Source of the DNA: Pseudomonas viridiflava
GTDB lineage: Bacteria > Pseudomonadota > Gammaproteobacteria > Pseudomonadales > Pseudomonadaceae
Assembly (NCBI RefSeq): GCF_900590885.1
Contig: NZ_UUON01000023.1
Span: forward strand, 1-49,966
Direction of reading: 5' to 3'
Length of the DNA: 49,966 bases
Shown: in pieces, positions 18,538-30,147 of the stretch
Layout of the letters: the number at the start of each line of letters is the position of its first letter
Numbering within the stretch: the first letter of the stretch is position 1
Notes under the pieces: generated by a model
The model's database searches: none
What the model was told of the DNA's origin: nothing
The model's input: only the letters and a program-made list of their open reading frames with translations
Made by a program: the position numbers and the translations under genes

Positions 18538-18629
18538 CTGACGGTACCTGGTTGTTTTTGATCTTGTTTTTGTTGAGTCGCCGGGGTCGAGCCCTGGACG
18601 TACTTTATGCAACCTGGAAAAGACTTTAT

Positions 18630-18645
18630 TGGAAAATAATTTCCA
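18630..18645. promoter_or_regulatory. Candidate IolR operator, importer promoter
   Basis: The 16-base palindrome TGGAAAATAATTTCCA lies in an AT-rich island upstream of ibpA and just past the end of the upstream oxidoreductase gene. It fits GGAA-N6-TTCC, which I recall as the motif described for the RpiR-type repressor IolR of Sinorhizobium. The same motif occurs upstream of iolC (27572-27587). A further GGAA half-site lies at 18616-18619. Confidence 0.7.
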
Positions 18646-18665
18646 TATCAACCTGTTTTAGAATT

Positions 18666-19694
18666 TTATTCTATTTTTGTTGAAACCACCTGCTGGCGCT
18701 CGGCGCTCAGGCGTGCGGCGTCCAATATACGGGTGGTTTCCAGCGCGTCATAGGCGTTTACCGGCAATGGCCCCTGCCCTTGCACGGCGGTTTGCAACTG
18801 GCGATAGAATTGCGTCCAGCAGCCCTTCTCCGACGGCACCCGCTCGCGCTCGGGGCCTTGCTCGAACCAGCCCCAGCGCCGATGCTCCTCGGCGCCCCAG
18901 TGTTCGCCTTCGGTTTTCGGCGACTTGCCGGCCATCAGCGCATCTTCCTGGCCATCCAGCCCGTCCACGGTGTAGCAGCCCAAACTGCCACTGACGCGAA
19001 AACGCGGGGCCTGGCTGTTTTGCAGGGCATTACCCCATAGATGGGAAATCACGCCGTTGGCGTGGGTCAGGGAAACGAAGAAACCGTGGTCCAGCGTAGG
19101 GTGTTCAGGCGTGAACTGCAGTTGCGCGAACACCCGGTCGACCGGGCCGAACAGTTGCAGCGCCTGGTCGACCAAGTGGCTGCCCAAGTCGCGCAGCCAT
19201 CCGCCGCCACTGGCGTTGCCCACCGCCTGTGGGCTGTAGCGTTCCACACGGGATTCGAAGCGGGTGATGTTGCCCAGCGCGCCGGCATCGATAAGTTTGC
19301 GCAGGGTCAGGTAATCCGAGTCCCAGCGCCGGTTCTGGTAGACGCTTAGCAACACTTCATGGCGCTCGGCGGCGGTGATCAGGGCTTGGGCTTGCTCGGC
19401 GTTGGCGGCGAAAGGTTTGTCGCTGACCACCGTTACGCCGTGTTCGATGGCTTCCAGCACCAGCGCCGGGCGGCCTTTGAGGGTGGTGGAGATGACCAGG
19501 GCGTCGACGCCGGCTTCGACGATCTGGCCGATGCTGTCAAAGGCCGGAAGGCCTGGGTGGTCGGTGTTTAACTGCTGGCGGCGTTCGGGGGAACGGGTGA
19601 CTACTCCGACGAAGGTTGCGCCGGGCAGTGTTGCAATCAGCGGCGCATGAAAGAAGCGCCCTCCGTGGCCGTAGCCGACTAGTCCGATTCGCAT
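18666..19694 (-). CDS. Gfo/Idh/MocA oxidoreductase, possible scyllo-inositol dehydrogenase
   Basis: A 342-residue NAD(P)-dependent dehydrogenase. The Rossmann fold starts at the N-terminus (MRIGLVGYGHGGRFFHAPL), with the lysine-bearing SDKPF taking the place of the usual EKP, and GWLRDLGSHLVDQALQLFG carrying the catalytic His region. The sequence resembles the YdgJ/IolW branch, some members of which oxidise scyllo-inositol to scyllo-inosose. Its place between the iol catabolic genes and the inositol importer, in the same direction, fits a role in feeding another inositol isomer into the IolG product pool. Function is inferred from context. A REPIN separates it from iolG. Confidence 0.85.
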   Translation of the reverse strand: MRIGLVGYGHGGRFFHAPLIATLPGATFVGVVTRSPERRQQLNTDHPGLPAFDSIGQIVEAGVDALVISTTLKGRPALVLEAIEHGVTVVSDKPFAANAEQAQALITAAERHEVLLSVYQNRRWDSDYLTLRKLIDAGALGNITRFESRVERYSPQAVGNASGGGWLRDLGSHLVDQALQLFGPVDRVFAQLQFTPEHPTLDHGFFVSLTHANGVISHLWGNALQNSQAPRFRVSGSLGCYTVDGLDGQEDALMAGKSPKTEGEHWGAEEHRRWGWFEQGPERERVPSEKGCWTQFYRQLQTAVQGQGPLPVNAYDALETTRILDAARLSAERQQVVSTKIE

Positions 19695-19730
19695 ACATTT
19701 ACTCCTTACTTGTGGAAACCCGAATCAAAT

Positions 19731-19817
19731 GTGGGAGGGGGCTTGCTCCCGATAGCAATGGGCCAGATGAAAAATGGTTGACTGACACACCGCTATCGGG
19801 AGCAAGCCCCCTCCCAC
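19731..19817. repeat. REPIN between iolG and the Gfo/Idh gene
   Basis: An 87-base element made of two inverted REP sequences. The outer arms pair over 26 bases (GTGGGAGGGGGCTTGCTCCC continuing GATAGC) around a ~35-base centre. The transcript would form a long hairpin and could attenuate read-through into the downstream gene. Confidence 0.92.
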
Positions 19818-19848
19818 ACTGACTGCATTCCAATTATGGAGCTGTGAT

Positions 19849-22810
<2,962 letters not shown>

Positions 22811-22820
22811 GTCGCGCCCC

Positions 22821-23636
22821 TTAACGATTTTGCAGGTGAGCGATGCTCGCCCCCAAGGCCTGCTGGATATCCGCCAATTCATGCACGCTGGTCGCAAACG
22901 GCTCGAACGACAGGTAGCCGCTGTAACCGGTGCTGAGCAAGGTGTCGATCTGCGCGGCATTGCCGAGGATATCGCCCTCGCCCACCAGCACGCGGTGGCC
23001 GTCGCGGATCGAGTTGAGCGGCGCCTCGGCATCTTCCACGCCGGAGATATGCACCAGCCCGGTCAGTTCCGGGAAGAATTCATGCTCGTTGGCCAGGTGG
23101 TGATGGAAGGTGTCGTGCACCACACGGAACACATCCAGGCCGCCGATGGACTTGATCGCGTCGACCGCCACGCGCTTGCGGCGCAGGGCAGATTCTTCGA
23201 AGCCCAAGGGTTCGACAAAACCGAGAATCCCGTGCTCGCGCAGAATAGGCGCCAGCTCGCTCAAGGCGGTGCGCAACCCGGCGGCGCGCTGGGCGTCGTT
23301 GCGGGTGTCGCCGGGTTCATTGAGCGGGCACATCACCAAACCCTGCGCCCCGCATTCACGGGCGTAAGTGGCGAGCTTGAGCGCCTGGGCACGGCGTTCG
23401 TCGTTCCACACATCAAAGGGGTACAGCGCGTTGATCGACAGCACCTTAATGCCCTGCACCGCGCACAACTCACGCACGCGGCTGGCCGGGGTGCCGTATT
23501 CGATTTCGCGGTTCTTGAGGTCGTTGCGGATCTCGATGGCATCGCACTTGAGCGCGGCCGCCAACTGGATGAAATCCGGCAGGGACAGGTTGGGCGCGAC
23601 CATGCGGTTCAGGGCAAAGCGTAGAGGCGACTTCAT
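22821..23636 (-). CDS. iolI: Inosose isomerase-type TIM-barrel protein
   Basis: A 271-residue xylose-isomerase-like TIM-barrel enzyme of IolI size. It begins [20 protein letters not shown]. Metal-site residues show in [12 protein letters not shown] (Glu), [13 protein letters not shown] (Asp, His), LVHISGVED (His) and GYLSFEPF (Glu). IolI interconverts 2-keto-myo-inositol and 1-keto-D-chiro-inositol, linking chiro-inositol use to the pathway. It lies between iolB and iolD in the operon, with gaps of 25 and 10 bases. A related epimerase activity cannot be excluded from sequence, but the context makes IolI the best call. Confidence 0.88.
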   Translation of the reverse strand: MKSPLRFALNRMVAPNLSLPDFIQLAAALKCDAIEIRNDLKNREIEYGTPASRVRELCAVQGIKVLSINALYPFDVWNDERRAQALKLATYARECGAQGLVMCPLNEPGDTRNDAQRAAGLRTALSELAPILREHGILGFVEPLGFEESALRRKRVAVDAIKSIGGLDVFRVVHDTFHHHLANEHEFFPELTGLVHISGVEDAEAPLNSIRDGHRVLVGEGDILGNAAQIDTLLSTGYSGYLSFEPFATSVHELADIQQALGASIAHLQNR

Positions 23637-23661
23637 TATTGTTGTTCTCCGTCCAAACCGT

Positions 23662-24450
23662 TTAGAGGTCCAGCAGCCAGCTGTGCTGCGGGTCGTTGTG
23701 GAAATGCCAGGCGCGTTTGGGCCCGGCCATCACGTTCAGGTAGTAAGACTCATAGCCATACGGCACGCTGACCGGGTGGTACCCCTTGGGCACCACCACC
23801 AGGTCGCTGTTTTCCACGGCCATGGCCTGGTCGATGCTGCGGTCGTCGGTGTACACGCGCTGGAACACGAAGCCCTGGGGCGGGTTGATCTGGTGATAGT
23901 AGGTTTCTTCGAGGAAGCTCTGGTGCGGCAGGTCGTCGGTGTCGTGCTTGTGCGGCGGGTAGCTGGACGAATGCCCCGACGGCGTGCGCACTTCCACCAC
24001 CAGCAGCGAATGGGCCGGCGAGGTGTCCGGCAGGATGTCGCACACGTAACGGGTGTTGGCGCCCTTGCCGCGCACGCTGCGCTTGCAGTCCTCGGGGCGA
24101 ATCAGGCGGGGTTCGTAGCCTTCGGCCCCGGGCGCGGCGCAGACGGCAATCTGCACATCGCTCAAGGCCGTTACCTGGGCGTCGGTGCCCGGCGGCAGGT
24201 AGGCGGCGAACGGTGATTTTTCTTCGAAGACCGACTGGCGATCACCGAGGTTCTGCCAGTTGAAGCCTTCGCCCTCGATGTTGACCCGGCCGCTGAGCAG
24301 CACCAGGCACAGCTCTTTATCACCGGCGCTGACCGGCAGGGTTTCGCCCAGGCTCAGGCGGTAGGCCTTGAACCCTACGTATTCCAGGCGGCCCGCTTCC
24401 AGGGCGACCATGGTTTGCCCACGTTTGCTGCTTTTGACCAACAGGCTCAT
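23662..24450 (-). CDS. iolB: 5-Deoxy-glucuronate isomerase
   Basis: A 262-residue bicupin that isomerises 5-deoxy-glucuronate to 2-deoxy-5-keto-D-gluconate. The ATG shares one base with the iolE stop (TGATG), which indicates coupled translation; a GTG one codon earlier is possible. The second cupin carries the metal ligands in SYPPHKHDTDDLPHQSFLEE and YYHQINPPQGFVFQRVYTDD. The end, GPKRAWHFHNDPQHSWL, is typical of IolB. Fourth step of the inositol pathway. Confidence 0.95.
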   Translation of the reverse strand: MSLLVKSSKRGQTMVALEAGRLEYVGFKAYRLSLGETLPVSAGDKELCLVLLSGRVNIEGEGFNWQNLGDRQSVFEEKSPFAAYLPPGTDAQVTALSDVQIAVCAAPGAEGYEPRLIRPEDCKRSVRGKGANTRYVCDILPDTSPAHSLLVVEVRTPSGHSSSYPPHKHDTDDLPHQSFLEETYYHQINPPQGFVFQRVYTDDRSIDQAMAVENSDLVVVPKGYHPVSVPYGYESYYLNVMAGPKRAWHFHNDPQHSWLLDL

Positions 24451-25340
24451 CACTGGGTCCTCTCGCTGAGAAGTGCGCGCAGGGTGTCGTAACCCTTTTT
24501 CGCATAGATATAGCTGGGCGCAACGGCCGGGTCCTGCTCGGCTTCGACCACCAGCCAGCCTTCGTACTTAGCCGCCAGCAACTCATCGAGTAACGGCGCG
24601 AAGTCGATATCACCGTCGCCGGGCACGGTGAAAGTGCCGTTGACGATGCAGTCGGGGAAGCTCCACATCTGGTTGCGCGCCAGTTGCACCACCGGTTTGC
24701 GCACGTCCTTGAAATGCACGTGGCACACGCGGTCGATGTGCTTGCGCAGCACCTCCAGCGGTTCGCCGCCACCCATGTAGCAGTGGCCCGAATCGAACAG
24801 CAGGCCGACTTCCGGGCCGGTTCTTTTCATCAGTTGATCGATGTCTTCGGGGGACTCGACGTAGGCGCCCATATGGTGGTGGTAGGCCAGACGCACGCCC
24901 TGGGACAGGGTGAAACGCGCCAGCTCAGTGAGCTTGTCGGCGTAGTCCTGCCAGGCCTGTTCGCTGTGCAAGCGCGGACGTTCGATCAGGCGGATGCGTG
25001 AACCCTGGATCGAATCGGCGACTTCGCCGTAGACCAGTACTTTGGCGCCGTTTTGTTTCAACAGCTCGACGTGGCCGGCGATGGCTTCGATTTCTTCGGC
25101 TACCGAGCGGTGTGCGAGGCGGCTGGAGTACCAGCCGGAGACCAGCGCGAGGTCATAGGGGCGCAGCACGTCGCCGACGCCTTTGGCGTCCTTGGGGAAT
25201 TTGCCGTTGAGTTCAAAGCCTTCGTAGCCGATTTCCTTGCCTTCGCTCAAGGCGGTGCTCAGGGGCGTTTCACCGCCCAGGGCCGGCAGGTCGTCGTTGC
25301 TCCAGGAGATCGGGTTGATGCCAATTCGGATTGCGGGCAT
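24450..25340 (-). CDS. iolE: myo-Inosose-2 dehydratase
   Basis: A 296-residue TIM-barrel dehydratase that removes water from 2-keto-myo-inositol to give the cyclohexane dione used by IolD. It begins MPAIRIGINPISWSNDDLP, a typical IolE start. Metal-site motifs include LAYHHHMGAYVESPEDID, LLFDSGHCYMGGGEPLEV, VCHVHFKDVR and WLVVEAEQDP. It overlaps iolB by one base. It is separated from iolC by 170 bases that hold a REPIN, so its expression may be lower than that of iolC or partly independent. Confidence 0.95.
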   Translation of the reverse strand: MPAIRIGINPISWSNDDLPALGGETPLSTALSEGKEIGYEGFELNGKFPKDAKGVGDVLRPYDLALVSGWYSSRLAHRSVAEEIEAIAGHVELLKQNGAKVLVYGEVADSIQGSRIRLIERPRLHSEQAWQDYADKLTELARFTLSQGVRLAYHHHMGAYVESPEDIDQLMKRTGPEVGLLFDSGHCYMGGGEPLEVLRKHIDRVCHVHFKDVRKPVVQLARNQMWSFPDCIVNGTFTVPGDGDIDFAPLLDELLAAKYEGWLVVEAEQDPAVAPSYIYAKKGYDTLRALLSERTQ

Positions 25341-25392
25341 GGCTGCACCTTTATTATTTTCAGGTATTACTGAGATCTGCTTTCTGCTTTAT

Positions 25393-25479
25393 GTGGGAGG
25401 GGGCTTGCCCCCGATAGCGGTGGATCAGTTAGAGATGTGTTGCCTGACACACTGCTATCGGGGGCAAGCCCCCTCCCAC
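25393..25479. repeat. REPIN inside the iol operon, between iolC and iolE
   Basis: An 87-base REP doublet with arms GTGGGAGGGGGCTTGCCCCC continuing GATAGC, paired over about 26 bases. It lies in the 170-base gap between two genes of one pathway. It may act as an attenuator or mRNA processing barrier, giving different levels of IolC and IolEBIDG. Confidence 0.92.
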
Positions 25480-25510
25480 ATTTGATTGCATTCCACATTT
25501 AGAACTGTAT

Positions 25511-27448
25511 TTAGTTTCGAGCACTGCGCCAGGCGTTGATGAGCTGTTCGAAGGTGGCCTGGACTTGCTGGATCAGGGTTTCATCGTCGATCTCGCCCGC
25601 CATCCACGCTTTGCTGGGTTCCTGGAAAATCGTGCGGCCCACGGCGAACCCACGGCAGGTGGTGCTCAGGCGTGCTTGCTGGAAACCGTCGGCGAGAAAC
25701 TCCGCCGAGGCGTTCAGACCCAGCAGCACTACGCCACGGCAGTACGGGTCGCGCTCATTGATCAGTTCGTCGAGCTTTTTCCAGTCCTCGGCCGATTGCG
25801 CTTCAATCTTCCACCACGCCGGATAGATGCCCAGGTTGTACAGGCGCTTGAGGCTGCGGTAGAGCACGTCCGGGTAGGTCGACGGGTGATCCTTGGGCGG
25901 GATGACTTCCAGCAGCAGTTCATGCCCGCTGACCAGCGAGGCGTCGTACACCGCCTTGAGTTGCGCTTCCTGTTCCAGGCGCAGCAACGGCTCGTCATCC
26001 GGGTGGTATTGCACCAGGCACTTGATGATTTGCTCTTGGGGCCAGGCGATCAAATTGCTGCCGAGCGAGCGCCCGTGTTCGAACGCCAGCGGGCGCGAGT
26101 TCTGCACTTCCACCGGGCGCGCGATCCACCAGCCGCGACCGCTGGCGGCGTTGAGCGCGTCCTGGCCGAAACGCTGGTCGGCCAACAAGCCCACGTCAGC
26201 CTCGACGCCCTGCTCGGCCAGCTTGGTTTCCACGCGTTCGATGGCCTGGATAAACAGCTGCTTGATCTCGCTGATGCGCGCCGGGTCCTGGCCGCCTCTT
26301 TGCGCCAGGTCCACCAGTTGCCAGCGATGGTCGAAGGCAAACACGAACAGCTGCTTCCAGGCCTTGCGCGGCACGGTGACACGGTGCAGGCGTTGCAGGG
26401 TCACGTCCTGGTCGGGCCGGGTAATCGGCACCGGGCTGTTGAACAGGTAATCCAGCTCGGCAGGGGTCGGCATGGCCGGGGCGCAGGCATGGCGTGACAC
26501 CACCAGGCCGCCGCAGGCATTCGCCAACTGGCTGCAGCGTTCGTCGCTGGCATCATTGATCCAGCCGCTGAGGAAACCCGACATAAACGCGTCGCCGGCG
26601 CCCAGCACGTTGAGCACTTCCACGCGCACGCCGGGGTAGATCGCGCCGTCTTCCAGGCGCGCAGGGATCGCGCCGTGGATCACCGTGCAGCCCTGCGGGC
26701 CGAGCTTGACCACCAGGGTCGCCGGCGTGAGTTCACGCACGGTGCGCAACGCGGTGAGCAGGTCTTCGCTGCCGCCGGCGATCAAAAATTCTTCTTCGGT
26801 GCCGACGATCAGGTCAAAACGCGGCAGGATTTTCTGCACGTGCTGGCTGACATTCTGGTCGGCGACAAAGCGCGTTTCGCCATCGGCCTTGCCCGCCAGG
26901 CCCCACAGCACCGGGCGGTAGTCGATATCCAGCACACGCTGGACGTTGTGCTTGGCGGCGTAATCCAGCGCCTGGATGCTGGCCTTGTACACGCTGTCGG
27001 TGGAGAAATGCGTGCCGGTGATCAGCAAGGCTTTGCTGGAGGCAATAAAGGCTTCGTTGATGTCTTCGGCGCGCAGGGCCATGTCGGCGCAGTTTTCGCG
27101 GTAGAACACCAGCGGGAAGGTTTCGCGGTCCTTGAGGCCCAGCAGCACCAGCGCGGTGAGGCGTTCCGGGTCGACCTTGATGCCGCTGACATCGCAGCCT
27201 TCACGGGCCAGGGATTCCACCAGGAAGCGACCCATGTGGTCGTCCCCTACCCGGCTCAACATCGCCGAGCGCAGGCCCAGGCGGGCGGTGCCGAAGGCGA
27301 TGTTGGCGGAGGAACCGCCGAGGTATTTGGCGAAGCTGGACACGTCCTCAAGCCGCGCACCCACTTGCTGCGCATAGAGGTCGACGCCCAGGCGCCCGAG
27401 GCAAATCAGATCCAATTGACGCCCACTGGCAAAACGAGTCTGGCCCAT
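25511..27448 (-). CDS. iolC: Fused 5-dehydro-2-deoxygluconokinase / DUF2090 aldolase
   Basis: A 645-residue bifunctional enzyme. Residues 1 to about 325 are a PfkB-family sugar kinase (LGRLGVDLYAQQVG, YLGGSSANIAFGTARLGLR, and the active site VLNVLGAGDAFMSGF near residue 285), which phosphorylates 2-deoxy-5-keto-gluconate. The remaining ~310 residues are a DUF2090 domain (FVFAFDHRWQLVDLA, VGLLADQRFGQDAL, FEHGRSLGSNLIAWP). This domain is annotated in such fusions as the aldolase that splits the phosphorylated product into DHAP and malonate semialdehyde, replacing a separate iolJ. The start at 27448 has CAGGAG upstream. First gene of the catabolic operon, downstream of the operator at 27572-27587. 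Confidence 0.93.
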   Translation of the reverse strand: MGQTRFASGRQLDLICLGRLGVDLYAQQVGARLEDVSSFAKYLGGSSANIAFGTARLGLRSAMLSRVGDDHMGRFLVESLAREGCDVSGIKVDPERLTALVLLGLKDRETFPLVFYRENCADMALRAEDINEAFIASSKALLITGTHFSTDSVYKASIQALDYAAKHNVQRVLDIDYRPVLWGLAGKADGETRFVADQNVSQHVQKILPRFDLIVGTEEEFLIAGGSEDLLTALRTVRELTPATLVVKLGPQGCTVIHGAIPARLEDGAIYPGVRVEVLNVLGAGDAFMSGFLSGWINDASDERCSQLANACGGLVVSRHACAPAMPTPAELDYLFNSPVPITRPDQDVTLQRLHRVTVPRKAWKQLFVFAFDHRWQLVDLAQRGGQDPARISEIKQLFIQAIERVETKLAEQGVEADVGLLADQRFGQDALNAASGRGWWIARPVEVQNSRPLAFEHGRSLGSNLIAWPQEQIIKCLVQYHPDDEPLLRLEQEAQLKAVYDASLVSGHELLLEVIPPKDHPSTYPDVLYRSLKRLYNLGIYPAWWKIEAQSAEDWKKLDELINERDPYCRGVVLLGLNASAEFLADGFQQARLSTTCRGFAVGRTIFQEPSKAWMAGEIDDETLIQQVQATFEQLINAWRSARN

Positions 27449-27571
27449 GCTGGCTCCTGTTATTTTTATCAGCCTGCGTTGTGCCGCCGTGGCGACGGCA
27501 AACGCTCTTGGTGGGAGCAGACTAGAACGTCCGGCGGCGGCAATCAATATTTATTCCATAATTATTTTTAG

Positions 27572-27587
27572 TGGAATATTTTTTCCA
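27572..27587. promoter_or_regulatory. Candidate IolR operator, iolC/iolR intergenic region
   Basis: TGGAATATTTTTTCCA, again GGAA-N6-TTCC, in a very AT-rich 50-base island between divergent iolC and the RpiR gene. A TTCC half-site lies at 27554-27557, in inverted orientation to the GGAA at 27573. The match with 18630-18645 suggests that one regulator controls both operons and perhaps itself. Confidence 0.72.
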
Positions 27588-27732
27588 ATAAGCCAGCATA
27601 ATGGCATGCCAGCCGCCGTGCATCGTTTCAGCAGGCCACGGGGGCCGTGATGCCGGGGTATTTTTTTGCGCCTACCCTGTAGACTTGCGCCACCCATCAG
27701 CGCATCAGAAGAACAAGCCAGAAGGATTGCCC

Positions 27733-28641
27733 ATGTCCCGCACCGATCCCGAGACGAACCTGGAAGACACCCTCGCCAGCCCTCCGGTGAATGCCGAACG
27801 TCTGTTGCAGCTGATTACCGACGAATACGAAAGCCTGCCGCGCCAGCTCAAACGCATCGCCAGTTATATGAGCCAGCAAAGCGACCGGATCATGGTCGAC
27901 CGCATCAGCGATATCGCCCGCGAGTGCGAAGTGCACCCGTCGGCCATCGTGCGTTTTTCCCAGCGCTTCGGGTTCAGTGGGTTCAGTGAAATGCAGGCAT
28001 TGTTCCGCGAGGCCTACACCCACAAGACCACGCCGGTGCAGAACTACCAGCAGCGCATTCGCAGCATGATCGCCAACAAGTCGCAGAAGGCCAGCGGCGG
28101 CGACCTGGCCCGCGAATGCGTGAATGCCACTCTGTCCGGCATCGAGCGCCTGGGGCTGGAGCTGGACGATGTGGCGTTCGACAAAGCCGTGGACCTGGTG
28201 GTCAACGCCGACAATATCTACGTGGTCGGTGTGCGCCGCTCGTTTGCCGTGGCCGATTACCTGGTCTACAACCTGCAGCACACCAACAAGCGCATCCACC
28301 TGATCTCGGGCCTGGGCGGCAGCTATCGCGAGCAGATGCGCAGCGTGCGCGCCAATGACCTGGTGATTGCGATCAGCTTCACGCCCTACGGCAAAGAGAC
28401 CCAGCATTGCCTGCGCATTGCCCAGCATCATCAGGCCAAGACCTTGATCATCACCGACAGCAACCTGTCGCCGCTGGCCAAGCGGGCGAACGCGGTGCTG
28501 TTGGTGAATGAGGGGTCGTCGTTTGCGTTTCGCTCGTTGAGCGCGACCTTGTGCCTGTGCCAGGCGTTGTTTATCGCGGTGGCGTATCGGTTGGAGTTGA
28601 AGGTGGATGAGATTCATGAGCAGGTTGGGTTTGACGACTGA
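27733..28641 (+). CDS. iolR: MurR/RpiR-family regulator of inositol genes
   Basis: A 302-residue regulator starting at 27733 with AAGGA upstream. The N-terminal ~85 residues are an RpiR helix-turn-helix (LPRQLKRIASYM, IARECEVHPSAIVRFSQRFG). The C-terminal half is a SIS phosphosugar-binding domain (NIYVVGVRRSFAVADYL, DLVIAISFTPYGKETQHCL). Proteins of this type bind a phosphorylated sugar intermediate and release their operators. The gene is divergent from iolC, with an operator candidate between them, so it most likely represses inositol catabolism until an intermediate accumulates. The symbol is by analogy. Its 3' end overlaps the convergent MocR gene by 71 bases. Confidence 0.85.
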   Translation: MSRTDPETNLEDTLASPPVNAERLLQLITDEYESLPRQLKRIASYMSQQSDRIMVDRISDIARECEVHPSAIVRFSQRFGFSGFSEMQALFREAYTHKTTPVQNYQQRIRSMIANKSQKASGGDLARECVNATLSGIERLGLELDDVAFDKAVDLVVNADNIYVVGVRRSFAVADYLVYNLQHTNKRIHLISGLGGSYREQMRSVRANDLVIAISFTPYGKETQHCLRIAQHHQAKTLIITDSNLSPLAKRANAVLLVNEGSSFAFRSLSATLCLCQALFIAVAYRLELKVDEIHEQVGFDD

Positions 28642-30055
28642 TCGCCAGTAACGCGGTTAAAGCGCGGCCATGAAAACGGATCTGCGCCAGGGTCAGCGCC
28701 GTGTAGCCGATAATCACCGCCGGCGGCAAGCGCGTGTCGACGCAGAACTTGCCCAACGGCTGTAGCGTCAACCCGACGGCGGCGGCGCGCGTGCAAAAAT
28801 CGTCTTCGGCCACCCCCGCCGGCAACCACAACACAAAGTGCAGCCCGGCTTGCTGGCCGCTGACGGTGCAGTGCCCGCCCAGGCAGTCGAGCAGCGTGTC
28901 GCGGCGGGCCTGGTAAGCCTGGCGCGAGGCGCGCAGGTGGCGCACAAAGGCGCCGCTGCGCAGAAACTCGGTCAAGCCCGACTGGTCGGTGGCGCCGACT
29001 GAATGCCCGGTCAGTTGCAGGGTACGCAGCAGCGGCCGACGCAGTGCCTTGGGTACCACCATGAACCCCACGCGCAAACCGGGGAACAGGTTCTTGTTGA
29101 AGCTGCCGCAGTAGATCACCCGGTCGCCGCCATCCAGGGATTTAAGGGCCGCCAGCGGCGCGCTGTTGTAGTTGTATTCGCTGTCGTAGTCGTCTTCGAC
29201 CACCCACGCCTCGGCGCGCGCAGCCCAGTCCAGCAGCGCCAGGCGGCGCGACACCGACAAGGTCATGCCCAACGGCGCCTGGTGCGCCGGGCTGACGTAG
29301 GCCAGGCGCGCGTGCTCGGGCAGTTGCGCAGTGTCGAGCCCCTCGGACGTGACGTTGATCGCCTGCACCTGCGCGCCCGCCAAGGCAAACAAGCGCCGCG
29401 CCGGTGGGTAGCCGGGGTCCTCGACACAGGCGATATCGCCGGCCGTGAGCAGCGTACGCGCAATCAGGTCGAGGGCGTGGCGAATGCCGGTGGTGACGAT
29501 CACCTCATCCGCCTCGCAATGCATGCCGCGATAACTGCGCAGGTACTCGGCGATCTGCCCGCGCAGGTCAGGCAGGCCGGCGGGGTGCGCCGCTTCGAGC
29601 ACGCCCGGGCCTGCCGCGAGCAGGCCACGGGAGATGCAGCGGGCCCAGGTTTTCAGGTCGAACAGGCCGGCGTCGGGGCGGCGCGCCACAAAGGGCACGT
29701 GGCTCTGCACGCCGCTTGGCGGGCGGTCCACTTCCAACGCTCGGCGCGCCTTGAGCTGAGGCTTTTGCGCCGCAATGAATTGCTCGGGGATCACCGCGCA
29801 CACCCGCGTGCCGGAACCTGCCACCCGCTGCACATAGCCTTCGCTGTGCAACCGCTCGAACGCCGCCTCAAGGGTGCCGCGCGACACCAGCCAACGCTCG
29901 GCCAGGCTGCGGGTCGACGGCAAGCGACTGCCCGCCGGCAGCTGCCGATTCAGAATGGCGGCGCGTAACGCCTCGTAGGCACCTTGCTGCTTGCCTGCAT
30001 CCAGCGCGTCAGGGCGCGGCAGGTCGAGCATCGATGCGGCTTTTCCTCGGCTCAT
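28571..30055 (-). CDS. MocR-type GntR/aminotransferase transcriptional regulator
   Basis: A 494-residue MocR-family regulator. An N-terminal GntR winged helix (GAYEALRAAILNRQLPAGSR, LPSTRSLAERWLVSRGTLEA) is joined to a fold-type-I aminotransferase domain. PLP-binding residues are visible: EDDYDSEYNYN (Asp near 289) and SFNKNLFPGLRVGF (Lys321, the Schiff-base lysine). These proteins sense PLP, GABA or amines. It is divergent from an MFS exporter gene 92 bases away, its most likely target. The last ~24 residues (SRQTQPAHESHPPSTPTD...) look like non-family sequence and are read antisense to the iolR 3' end, which suggests loss of an earlier stop. Confidence 0.92.
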   Translation of the reverse strand: MSRGKAASMLDLPRPDALDAGKQQGAYEALRAAILNRQLPAGSRLPSTRSLAERWLVSRGTLEAAFERLHSEGYVQRVAGSGTRVCAVIPEQFIAAQKPQLKARRALEVDRPPSGVQSHVPFVARRPDAGLFDLKTWARCISRGLLAAGPGVLEAAHPAGLPDLRGQIAEYLRSYRGMHCEADEVIVTTGIRHALDLIARTLLTAGDIACVEDPGYPPARRLFALAGAQVQAINVTSEGLDTAQLPEHARLAYVSPAHQAPLGMTLSVSRRLALLDWAARAEAWVVEDDYDSEYNYNSAPLAALKSLDGGDRVIYCGSFNKNLFPGLRVGFMVVPKALRRPLLRTLQLTGHSVGATDQSGLTEFLRSGAFVRHLRASRQAYQARRDTLLDCLGGHCTVSGQQAGLHFVLWLPAGVAEDDFCTRAAAVGLTLQPLGKFCVDTRLPPAVIIGYTALTLAQIRFHGRALTALLAISRQTQPAHESHPPSTPTDTPPR

Positions 30056-30147
30056 AGTGGTCCAGTCCTTCGCGCAATAAGTGGCTCTCAGGATTAAACC
30101 ACACTACCGCTAGAGTTCGGGCTCTACTCCTTGCCAAGAAGCGTCCC

